Assembly: GCF_000687995.1 (NCBI RefSeq)
Contig: NZ_JIAC01000001.1
Span: 372,001 to 436,000 of the forward strand
Reading direction: 5' to 3'
DNA: 64,000 bases
Source: Selenomonas ruminantium AC2024
Lineage (GTDB): Bacteria > Bacillota > Negativicutes > Selenomonadales > Selenomonadaceae
Both the position numbers and the translations under genes were made by a program. The notes below the pieces were generated by a model. It was not told where the DNA came from. It saw only the letters and a list, made by a program, of their open reading frames with translations, and did no database searches. Positions 1 to 7,212 of this stretch are shown here, in pieces; position 1 is the stretch's first letter, and the number at the start of each line of letters is the position of its first letter.

Positions 1-348
1 CATAATGGTAACATTCTGGCCCAGCTTCACATCCTTGCCCACATGGGCCTTGGCGCTTACTTCCGCGGGACGCTCCAATTTCGGCGTGAAAATCTCCAGT
101 AGTTTGGCAAAAGCTGCTCTGGGGTCATCCACATAAAGGGCCGTCTTGGGGAAGTCCTCTATCCCTTCCGGCAGCATTACAGCCGCGGCCTTGCAGGTCT
201 TAGCCTCCTCGATATGAGGCTCCACTGCAAAGGTCAGGTCACCGGCACCTGCTCCGGCAATATTGTCCAGGCCATCTATTTCAATCGCTTCATCGCCGGC
301 GACGCGGCCGCCCACAATGGCTGCAATTTCCTGCAAAGTCTTCTTCAT
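1..348 (-). CDS. lpxD: UDP-3-O-acylglucosamine N-acyltransferase LpxD, N-terminal part (cut by window edge)
   Basis: Third enzyme of lipid A synthesis: it adds an N-linked hydroxyacyl chain to UDP-3-O-acylglucosamine in the cytoplasm. Only the first 116 of about 340 residues lie in the window. The start (MKKTLQEIAAIVGG) is the LpxD uridine-binding domain, with the characteristic DGLDNI and GDLTFAV stretches, and the last visible residues (AKAHVGKDVKLGQNVTIM) begin the left-handed hexapeptide-repeat helix. The start ATG lies just downstream of the lipoprotein gene at 364-813, so it is the last visible member of the outer-membrane operon. It shows that the organism makes LPS. Confidence 0.9.
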   Translation of the reverse strand, partial: MKKTLQEIAAIVGGRVAGDEAIEIDGLDNIAGAGAGDLTFAVEPHIEEAKTCKAAAVMLPEGIEDFPKTALYVDDPRAAFAKLLEIFTPKLERPAEVSAKAHVGKDVKLGQNVTIM

Positions 349-363
349 GCTGGTACTCCCATC

Positions 364-813
364 TTACTGCAACTGGGCAATGACATCATCCGTAACATCT
401 ACAGCTCCGGTAACAGCCACCGGCTGATCCGTGCTGTTATTCACAACTGCATCCAGTTTCTTATTCTTGCTGACAGCCGCCAAAGCTACATCCATCTTCT
501 GACGAAGCTGCAGCGAATAGGACTGATTTAAGCCCTGAATCTTGCGCTGACCATCCATCTGAGCCTTCTGCAAATCTTCCTGGCTCATGTTAGGATTCTC
601 CTGCATTTTCTTCTGCAAATCCTGGCTGGCCTGCGTCTGCGCTTCTTCAATCTTCTGATTGCCTTCTTCGATAAGGCTGTTTATCTGCGGAGCTTCTTTG
701 GAAACCCGCTCACCATCTATATAGCCGATTTTCGTCTGGCCGCAGCCGCTGGCCAAAGTGGCACAGAGCAAGGCCATAATCATAGCAGCTGCTGTTTTCT
801 TGCGTAATTTCAT
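364..813 (-). CDS. OmpH/Skp-like lipoprotein
   Basis: Predicted periplasmic lipoprotein of 149 residues. The start MKLRKK was chosen because it begins a proper lipoprotein signal ending in LASGC (Cys24), whereas the longer frame would add a charged leader. After the lipobox comes a KIGYIDGERV strand, typical of the OmpH/Skp fold, followed by a Gln/Glu-rich helical segment (about residues 45-105), then a C-terminal stretch DVTDDVIAQLQ that resembles the C-terminus of the Skp gene at 2028-2492. Skp-like proteins hold unfolded outer-membrane proteins in the periplasm. It is tightly packed between the coiled-coil gene upstream and lpxD. The function as a membrane-tethered chaperone is inferred. 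Confidence 0.75.
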   Translation of the reverse strand: MKLRKKTAAAMIMALLCATLASGCGQTKIGYIDGERVSKEAPQINSLIEEGNQKIEEAQTQASQDLQKKMQENPNMSQEDLQKAQMDGQRKIQGLNQSYSLQLRQKMDVALAAVSKNKKLDAVVNNSTDQPVAVTGAVDVTDDVIAQLQ

Positions 814-843
814 CCTATCTTCGCTTCTTTCTTTATAAGTCAA

Positions 844-1932
844 TTACAGATTTTTCATCTCTTGCACAATTTCCCCGGTCACATCCTGCGTGCGTATACC
901 AATGGCCACACCAGCTTTGCGCAGCAAGGGATTAAACTCAGCTGCACCAGGCATAAAACTTGCCAATGTCTGGGGATGGTGCACCAAAATCAAGGTGAAG
1001 TGGTGCATAATGGCAATCTTAGCGGCTTTGCCGGCCACATCATTGAGAACATGGGCCTGCAGAGCAGCAAACTCCGTTTTTTTCTCCGCCAGAAGCTGTC
1101 GCTTTTCCAGCCTGGCCTGCACCTTTTGCGCCAGCTCCTGCTGTTTGGACAATGCTTCGGCATTGCGTTTATCGTCCTCGCTTTTGGTCTTCAATGCTGC
1201 AGCCATTTCCTGCTCACGCAGATTGGGCAGATTGGCCTGCCACTGGGCTAGTTCAGGCCCCAGTTCCTTTTGGACATAGGCTTCAATCTCGGCCTTATAG
1301 GACTGCCAAAGCTCATACTGACGCCTTCCGCGCTCTGCCTGCAGCTGGCTGCGCTGAGCCAGCCAGTCAGCCCGCTCCTGTGCAATGCTTTCCTTGGAAT
1401 CCAGCGGATTGTGCATGGACTCCTGATTGTCCAGCCGGATATTGAGATTCAGGATGGCGTTCAGGAATTCCTCATCGACAACCTGCCGCCGGGCATTATA
1501 TTCTGCCTCGGTACGCTGCCTGTACTCCTCACGAAGTTTTTTTGCCTTGCGCTCCAGCTCTGCCCGGCCGCCGATTACATCCGCTGCATTTTTCTGCCAG
1601 ACAGACTCCTTGAAGGTTTCTGCCAATAGCTGCGGAGGCTGCATGGTCAGCAGATCACCCACATCACTAACTTCCATCTCCAATAGTTCGCACTGCGCCT
1701 GCAAATCCGTCAGTTTCGCATAATCGGGATGCGCCTCCAGCACCTGCTGCCAGTCAATCAGTCCCGCATCGGGAATCTCTGCGAGGCTTTCCGGAGCCTG
1801 CCGGGGAATGATAAATTCTCTTGCCAGCCATGCCCCTAGCAGGACAAAGAGCAGTGCTACTAACGCACCTGCAAGAATATGGCGGCCTCGCTGCCTCTTT
1901 TTTTCCTGCTCGTCCTTGCTTGCTTCTGCCAT
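844..1932 (-). CDS. Membrane-anchored coiled-coil OmpH-like protein
   Basis: A 362-residue protein with a short basic cytoplasmic tail, one membrane segment (about residues 20-38) and a long periplasmic part rich in Glu, Gln, Lys and Leu that should form coiled coils (about 70-290). The C-terminal end DVTGEIVQEMKNL matches the end of the neighbouring OmpH-like proteins. The ATG at 1932 is preceded by GAGGTG at good spacing, so it is preferred over an in-frame GTG nine bases upstream. It is much larger than Skp (about 160 residues). It sits between two OmpH-like genes, which suggests a periplasmic holdase or spacer role in outer-membrane assembly. This is inference; I do not recognise a named family. 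Confidence 0.65.
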   Translation of the reverse strand: MAEASKDEQEKKRQRGRHILAGALVALLFVLLGAWLAREFIIPRQAPESLAEIPDAGLIDWQQVLEAHPDYAKLTDLQAQCELLEMEVSDVGDLLTMQPPQLLAETFKESVWQKNAADVIGGRAELERKAKKLREEYRQRTEAEYNARRQVVDEEFLNAILNLNIRLDNQESMHNPLDSKESIAQERADWLAQRSQLQAERGRRQYELWQSYKAEIEAYVQKELGPELAQWQANLPNLREQEMAAALKTKSEDDKRNAEALSKQQELAQKVQARLEKRQLLAEKKTEFAALQAHVLNDVAGKAAKIAIMHHFTLILVHHPQTLASFMPGAAEFNPLLRKAGVAIGIRTQDVTGEIVQEMKNL

Positions 1933-1945
1933 GGCCGACACCTCA

Positions 1946-1990
1946 ACTTTTAAGCTTAAAAGTAGTACCGAGCATATCTTTGCTCGGTAC
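1946..1990. other. Intergenic palindrome and hairpin in the OM operon
   Basis: An 18-base perfect palindrome (ACTTTTAAGCTTAAAAGT, 1946-1963) lies next to a 10-bp hairpin with arms GTACCGAGCA (1965-1974) and TGCTCGGTAC (1981-1990). It separates the Skp gene from the 844-1932 gene. On the minus strand there is no clean U-run straight after the hairpin, so it may be an attenuator or an RNA processing site rather than a full terminator. Confidence 0.5.
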
Positions 1991-2027
1991 TGCCTTTTAT
2001 TATTCTAATCAGTGTAGCACCTGACTA

Positions 2028-2492
2028 TTATTTGCTGACCTGCTTCAGTACATCCTGCGTGATGTCTACGCCACCGTAAACCACAGCGCCCTTGTCCAGA
2101 ACTACGGACAGGCCCTTCTGTTCAGCAACCTTCTTCACGGATTCTTCCACACTCTTGGTGATGGGTTCCATGAGTTCCTGGTTCTTCTGCTGCAGACGCT
2201 GCTGGGTCTGGGCATAATAGTCACGTTTTTCATTATCGTTCATATTGGCAGACTTTGCTTCAAAGTCCTTCTGTGCTTCCTGAACTGCCGTCTGCATTTC
2301 CGTGGAAGCAGCCTGAACCTTCGGATGCTGGCTCATAATCTGGCTGTAATCAACCACGCCCACATTGGAGCTGGCTGCACTGGCCATGTTCGGACCGAAC
2401 TGCGTCAAAGCCATGGCTACAACGGAGCCTACAAAAGCCAACGCAATGAGAATGCTAACGATTTTAACCTGTTTTTTCTGCAATTTAACCAT
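2028..2492 (-). CDS. OmpH/Skp family periplasmic chaperone
   Basis: A 154-residue protein with an N-terminal hydrophobic signal or anchor (about residues 10-32), then the OmpH core: strand NVGVVDYSQIMSQHP, a long charged helical hairpin (about 55-110) and a closing region with VVLDKGAVVYGGVDITQDV. This is the classic Skp/OmpH architecture and length. Skp-type trimers bind unfolded beta-barrel proteins in the periplasm and deliver them to BamA, which is encoded two genes upstream. A strong promoter (2556-2584) lies just upstream, so this gene and those downstream can be transcribed separately from bamA. Confidence 0.85.
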   Translation of the reverse strand: MVKLQKKQVKIVSILIALAFVGSVVAMALTQFGPNMASAASSNVGVVDYSQIMSQHPKVQAASTEMQTAVQEAQKDFEAKSANMNDNEKRDYYAQTQQRLQQKNQELMEPITKSVEESVKKVAEQKGLSVVLDKGAVVYGGVDITQDVLKQVSK

Positions 2493-2555
2493 TTCAAAAT
2501 CTCCTTTTCCTAATTGAGGAATTTTTCGAGTTAATAAATGCCATATACGATTGAC

Positions 2556-2584
2556 ATTATAACAAAATAACTTTTTTTATTCAA
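2556..2584 (-). promoter_or_regulatory. Sigma-A promoter of the skp gene
   Basis: On the minus strand TTGAAT (2579-2584) is followed by a 17-base A/T-rich spacer and TATAAT (2556-2561). It is an internal promoter within the outer-membrane cluster, about 60 bases before the skp start. Confidence 0.75.
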
Positions 2585-2593
2585 GATATTCCC

Positions 2594-3880
2594 TTAAAAA
2601 TTACCGATAAGCCGCAGCCAATTCTGCTCATTATCCAGTACATATTCAAGGCTTACAAAATCATGCAGACGGTAGCGAAGCGCTGCTTCCCCCATATTGT
2701 CCGCTGTGCGGTACTCGTACCGCAGAAGCCAGCGGGGAGCCAGCTGCTGACGAATATCATAGATGAGCTTATGCTTCCGCATATCATAGCGCAGGCCCAC
2801 CAGCCTGCCGCCCCGCAAATCATGCTGCCAGCCCAGCTGCCAGTTCCATTTCATCTTTTCTGGCAGCAAATCGGCCAGTACAAAGATTTCATCCTTCGAA
2901 CCCAGCATCTGTCCGGCATGCAGCCGCAAAAGCAGGTTTTCGTCATTCTTATGACTCGCTTTCTCTTTGCGGCCGATATCCAGCCAGCCTGACAAACGCA
3001 AACGATAGCGGCTGGTATCGGAACGGCTCATAACCTGGGTGCGTTCCGCCGGCTCAATCGCCACCTTTGTCTGCATGCTCAGAGCGCGAAAATCCTGACG
3101 GTTATCCAACCCTTGCGCAAAAGCCTGTTCCAGCTCCTGCCGATGACGGCGGACGAATCCCACAGGAACACCTACAATTTCATCGACCTGTGCCTGCATC
3201 ACATCCCGCCGTGCCAATAGTGCACTATTGGGCACTGTATCCGAACGCATGGATAAATCCACCGTCCGCACCACAGGCAGCCGCGGATAAACCATCAGCT
3301 TCACCTGCGTATGCGGTTCCGGATTTACATCAAAATCCGCCCGAAACTCTGGCAAATGCTGTTCCAGATAAGCATTCAGATGCTGCTTCAATACGCCATT
3401 GGTCCAATCTGCTGCTGCAGTGGGAAGCCCCATCATCGCATCTTCAAAGACACGTTCCACTCCTGTCAGGTCCTGCCGCACCATATTCTCTATACGGGGC
3501 GGCATTCCTTCGACAGATGTTTCCACCTGCACAGACTGGATGACCTCCGACCAAGGAAGCAGTTCCACCTCCACCTTTGTTTCAGCAGCAGGCTGGATAC
3601 GAACTTGTTTTACCGTGTACCCTACCAGCACCTTATCAAAGACTTCATGAATGAGTCCCGCATAACCGGCATTACCAGCCTGCACCGCAGCAATTTCCTT
3701 GCCCTCCAAAAGTTGGCTGGCAATAGCCGCCACACTATGGTTCATTCGCTCTGCCACCAAAGGCGGCAGACTGTCATGAGCTGTGGTTACCGCCACAACC
3801 CTGTCCACCTTCGCCGCTTCGGCGGGAAAAGCCAACAATATGACCAAAAGCGCGATAACCGCCGCTATAGCCGGCTTCAT
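2594..3880 (-). CDS. Unknown exported protein with a barrel-like C-terminus, next to BamA
   Basis: A 428-residue protein with a clear signal peptide (cleavage near AEA at 20-22). The N-terminal two thirds are mixed alpha/beta with segments like KVLVGYTVKQVRIQP and KVEVELLPW that could be POTRA-like or lipid-binding. From about residue 290 to the end the sequence alternates polar and aromatic or hydrophobic residues (YRLRLSGWLDIG, WNWQLGWQHDL, WLLRYEYRT) and ends in Phe, as beta-barrel proteins do. The ATG overlaps the bamA stop (TGATG), which implies translational coupling. It is probably an outer-membrane protein that works with BamA. I know no named family. Confidence 0.6.
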   Translation of the reverse strand: MKPAIAAVIALLVILLAFPAEAAKVDRVVAVTTAHDSLPPLVAERMNHSVAAIASQLLEGKEIAAVQAGNAGYAGLIHEVFDKVLVGYTVKQVRIQPAAETKVEVELLPWSEVIQSVQVETSVEGMPPRIENMVRQDLTGVERVFEDAMMGLPTAAADWTNGVLKQHLNAYLEQHLPEFRADFDVNPEPHTQVKLMVYPRLPVVRTVDLSMRSDTVPNSALLARRDVMQAQVDEIVGVPVGFVRRHRQELEQAFAQGLDNRQDFRALSMQTKVAIEPAERTQVMSRSDTSRYRLRLSGWLDIGRKEKASHKNDENLLLRLHAGQMLGSKDEIFVLADLLPEKMKWNWQLGWQHDLRGGRLVGLRYDMRKHKLIYDIRQQLAPRWLLRYEYRTADNMGEAALRYRLHDFVSLEYVLDNEQNWLRLIGNF

Positions 3881-5823
3881 CAGAAGGCGCCGCCAACACT
3901 GAAGTGAACGCGGCCACCATTGCTGCCTCGGCCATAATCAAGACGCAACGGACCCAGTGGCGTATTCAGAGACAGACCTATACCAACACTGCCATGAATC
4001 GTACCACTCTGCGGCAAAAAGTCATCGAACCAGGCACCGCCCCAATCCGTAAAGATTGCGCCCTGCACCTTGCTGACAATCGGGAAACGGTATTCTAACG
4101 TAGCCAAAATCATATGGTCACCGCGGTACTGGTCATCGCGATAACCGCGCAGGCTGTTCTGGCCACCCACTCTGTACTGATTGAATTCAGAAATGTCGCC
4201 ATGGCCCCAACCATACTTGCCACGCAAAGCAATCACCTGCGCACGCCCCACTTTGAAGTAGCGCTGATCTTCAATCGCCGCCTTCTGGAAATTGAAATCG
4301 CCGCCTAAGCCAGCCACTTCAGCTGACAGGCTGACCCGGCCACCTTCCGTGGGGTTATAGATGTTGTCACGCGTATCGGTAACATGTTCAAAGGTAACAC
4401 TGCGGGTTGTACCGAAATTATCATCGCGCCACTGCTTCCATGCGGGCGTGCTGCGATCCCCCTGATTACCATTCTTCGTGTGACGCACATAGCTATCCGA
4501 ACGATTTTTCAAGGTGATATAGTTCGTGGAAAACTCACTGATCGGACGTCCCAGTATAATTTCTCCACCAGCGTATTTGCGCATATAGCTTTCCTTGAGA
4601 TTACCGTTTGTATCATAATCGCTGTATTCATACGTTCTGTTATACACACGCAACGTACCAACGGTTTCCTTCTTGTCAAGATAAGGATGACGCCAGGAGA
4701 AAGTAAAACCATGTGCATCTTTTTCATTACCGCTGCGTTCGTAGGTAATGCTCACAGCATCGCCAGTACCCCGGAAGTTGGAATCGCCAATGCTCACCAT
4801 CCCGATAACACCATCTGCGGTGCTGTAACCAGCACCGATACCAAAGGTACCCGTGCGTTTTTCCTTGACATCCAGTTCCATAATCACAGCATTGGGTTCC
4901 ACGCCGGGATTCATCTTGATATTTACATCTTCAAAGAAACCCAAGTTGTAAACTCGCTGCATGGAACGGCGGGCCTTCTTGGAGTTAAAGGGTTCTCCAA
5001 CCTTTTGACGCATTTCCCGCAGGATAACGTAATCCTTGGTCTTGGTATTACCCTTTACCTTATAGCCCTCCAATACGCCTTCATTGATTTTCAGCGTAAG
5101 GTTGCCATCCTTATCAATATTCATATCCGTAACCTTAGCCAGAATGTAGCCATCGTTGCGATACTTTTCCTTGACAGCCTGCACATTCTCCTGCAGCGTA
5201 CGGTTATTTAGGATTTCGCCTTCTTTAACGGTAATACAGGAACGCAAATCCTCCGTCTTGTAGACGGTATTGCCCGTAATTTCCACGCTCTTGATAATCG
5301 GATTTTCCAGTACATGATAGGTCAGTACCACACCTTCCGGCACTTTCTGGAAAGTGGGGAACAAGTCATAGAAATAACCTGTATTGTATATTGCTTCCCG
5401 GTCCTTATTCATGCCATTAACCGTGAACATATCACCAGTTTTCATAGACAGCGATGACTTCGCCGTAGCTTCCGTAACGGCAGTAGTCCCCTCAAAAACC
5501 GTATCCACGATGGTCTGGCCTTCGTATTCCTTACTGTACTTTTCAATGGCATCTTCCTGCGGACGGTTCTTGGACCAGTCAGCTGTACGCTTATCTTCCT
5601 GCGCATTTCCCTGCTGAGCAGCCATCTCCGCAGTTTTTTCCGCCGTTGCAGATGTATTCGCAGCAGGCGCACTTGCCGTGCCCGCGGATTCTGCTGCCAC
5701 AGCCGTGGCGGCTTGGCCGGCCGGTTTAGCAGTCACTTCTGCATGCGACACTCCCGGTACAGCAGCAAAACTGGTAGCCAGCGCTACTGCACAGGCAAGG
5801 AATCGTCTGTTTTGTTTGTTCAA
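3880..5823 (-). CDS. bamA: Outer membrane assembly factor BamA
   Basis: Central barrel of the machine that folds beta-barrel proteins into the outer membrane. There is a signal peptide at 1-28 and an Ala/Thr-rich low-complexity linker to about residue 95. Three POTRA-like domains follow (about 100-175, 176-250 and 250-325; for example SVEITGNTVYKTEDL and YKVKGNTKTKDYV), then the Omp85 barrel containing the conserved loop-6 motif LRGYRDD and ending in Phe (VHFSVGGAF). At 647 residues it is shorter than the roughly 800-residue proteobacterial form because it has fewer POTRA domains. The start codon is TTG, supported by GGGAGG eight bases upstream. Confidence 0.95.
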   Translation of the reverse strand: MNKQNRRFLACAVALATSFAAVPGVSHAEVTAKPAGQAATAVAAESAGTASAPAANTSATAEKTAEMAAQQGNAQEDKRTADWSKNRPQEDAIEKYSKEYEGQTIVDTVFEGTTAVTEATAKSSLSMKTGDMFTVNGMNKDREAIYNTGYFYDLFPTFQKVPEGVVLTYHVLENPIIKSVEITGNTVYKTEDLRSCITVKEGEILNNRTLQENVQAVKEKYRNDGYILAKVTDMNIDKDGNLTLKINEGVLEGYKVKGNTKTKDYVILREMRQKVGEPFNSKKARRSMQRVYNLGFFEDVNIKMNPGVEPNAVIMELDVKEKRTGTFGIGAGYSTADGVIGMVSIGDSNFRGTGDAVSITYERSGNEKDAHGFTFSWRHPYLDKKETVGTLRVYNRTYEYSDYDTNGNLKESYMRKYAGGEIILGRPISEFSTNYITLKNRSDSYVRHTKNGNQGDRSTPAWKQWRDDNFGTTRSVTFEHVTDTRDNIYNPTEGGRVSLSAEVAGLGGDFNFQKAAIEDQRYFKVGRAQVIALRGKYGWGHGDISEFNQYRVGGQNSLRGYRDDQYRGDHMILATLEYRFPIVSKVQGAIFTDWGGAWFDDFLPQSGTIHGSVGIGLSLNTPLGPLRLDYGRGSNGGRVHFSVGGAF

Positions 5824-5846
5824 AGGTCAAACCTCCCAAAATCTTC

Positions 5847-6383
5847 TTATTGCCGCAGGATTTTTCCTGCGGACTGCATAAGTTGTTGTTTTTCCTGATT
5901 GGGTATCTGAGGCGAAGGGGATACAGGTGCGTCCGCCTCCACACTTGGCGCCGGAGCATCGTTCTTTTCGGGCAGCAGCGTAACAGGTACCTGAGCCGGT
6001 ACTTCTGCTTTTGGCTCCGCAGCTATCTGCTCAGTCTGCACGGGTATCTCCCTTAGCGGCAAACTGGGCTCCTGACTGGCAGCCGGTACATTTTCAGCCA
6101 CCGGTGCTGCTGGGGCCGGCATTTCCGGCGCAGGTGGTGCTGCCGCCGGTTTCCACCAAAAGATTACGGCCAACAGCACTGCCGTTAACAAGGCCAGACC
6201 TCTCCGCCCCCATATTTTCAGCCGGCAGCTGCGGGCACTTGGCCCCACATGAGCAAGTTCTGCCCGGGCCAGCATCAGCTTCAAATCCCCCTGCACATCA
6301 TTATCCTGTGCTAAGGAATCGTCCGCCCTGCCCAGCCATTCCCGGGCCGCCCGTATGTGATTACGTTGTGTCCGTTTGTCCAT
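5847..6383 (-). CDS. Single-pass membrane protein with Pro/Ala-rich periplasmic tail
   Basis: A 178-residue protein of no recognised family. The start MDKRTQ has GGAGG seven bases upstream. Residues 1-58 are a charged, helical, probably cytoplasmic region (HIRAAREWLGRADDSL). Residues 61-77 form one membrane segment, and the rest is a Pro/Ala/Glu-rich extended tail ending in QQLMQSAGKILRQ. It lies between a sigma factor gene (upstream) and bamA (downstream) in the same operon. A cytoplasmic helical domain plus one membrane span beside a sigma gene suggests an anti-sigma or envelope-sensing role, but the Pro-rich tail could equally be a TonB-like or cell-wall-spanning linker. Confidence 0.6.
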   Translation of the reverse strand: MDKRTQRNHIRAAREWLGRADDSLAQDNDVQGDLKLMLARAELAHVGPSARSCRLKIWGRRGLALLTAVLLAVIFWWKPAAAPPAPEMPAPAAPVAENVPAASQEPSLPLREIPVQTEQIAAEPKAEVPAQVPVTLLPEKNDAPAPSVEADAPVSPSPQIPNQEKQQLMQSAGKILRQ

Positions 6384-6545
6384 ACCTGCCCCTCCGACCG
6401 TAAAATTCACTAAACTCTCTTTATTTACAATCGGCTGACTGTATTTCCCTTTGACACATCATATCACGTCGATACCGACTCTCACAAGCCATTAGCATGT
6501 TATTTCGTCATTTTTCAGCTTAACTTTGCTCATTTGAAAATTATT

Positions 6546-7187
6546 TCACCAATACTGCATGAATCTGGACAGCATTCCCCGAATGCGCCGGATGCCTGTC
6601 TTCTGCAAGCGGTAGACATGACTAGGACTGATATCCATAGCCTCTGCCACTGCTTGCACATCCTGACTGGCTAGATAAACATTTTCCAGCACCTCTTTTT
6701 CCCGGGCAGGCAGGCGCGCCATGGCTGTCCGGAGTTTTCCCACCAGCTCATGATTCTCTGCCTGCTCGGCCACGGTAGGCGAGGTGTCGTCCATCAGGTT
6801 TTCCTTATAGGTGGAGCCGCCCTCATCCTGCACAGCATCCATACAAGGGCTGTCCGAAGCCCCTTCCTTTTGCAGAAAGTCAAGCATCCGCCCGCGAATG
6901 CGGTGAATGGCAAAGAGACTGAAAGCAATTCCCCGCTCCGGGTCATATCGCTCCACCGCTTCAATGAGGCCCACCGTACCTTCCTGCACCACATCCATGA
7001 TATTCTGCAGGCTGCGGTAAGGCAGTGCCTGTTTGAATACCAGGGGCTGATAGGCCTCGATGAGCTGGCGGCGGGCATCTTCCTCGCCACCGGCCTTATA
7101 GGCCTGCCAGAGCTGCGCTTCTTCCTCTCTTGCCAATGGTTTTATCCGTTGTAATTCTTTTACATATTGTGCAAAACGCAGCCCCAT
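6546..7187 (-). CDS. Sigma-70 family RNA polymerase sigma factor
   Basis: A 213-residue alternative sigma factor. Region 2 is visible at about residues 45-110 (NIMDVVQEGTVGLIEAVERYD, followed by IAFSLFAIHRIRGRMLDFLQ). Region 4 lies at about 155-208 (LPAREKEVLENVYLAS and the helix-turn-helix DISPSHVYRLQKTGIRRI). It lacks region 1 and a full region 3, so it is closer to SigB/FliA-like factors than to RpoD. ATG 7187 follows AAAGGGGGTG with rather short spacing. It is embedded between tamB and bamA, so it is probably co-transcribed with the outer-membrane genes. Its regulon cannot be told from the sequence. Confidence 0.85.
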   Translation of the reverse strand: MGLRFAQYVKELQRIKPLAREEEAQLWQAYKAGGEEDARRQLIEAYQPLVFKQALPYRSLQNIMDVVQEGTVGLIEAVERYDPERGIAFSLFAIHRIRGRMLDFLQKEGASDSPCMDAVQDEGGSTYKENLMDDTSPTVAEQAENHELVGKLRTAMARLPAREKEVLENVYLASQDVQAVAEAMDISPSHVYRLQKTGIRRIRGMLSRFMQYW

Positions 7188-7212
7188 CACCCCCTTTCTG
7201 CGCTAAGCATTG

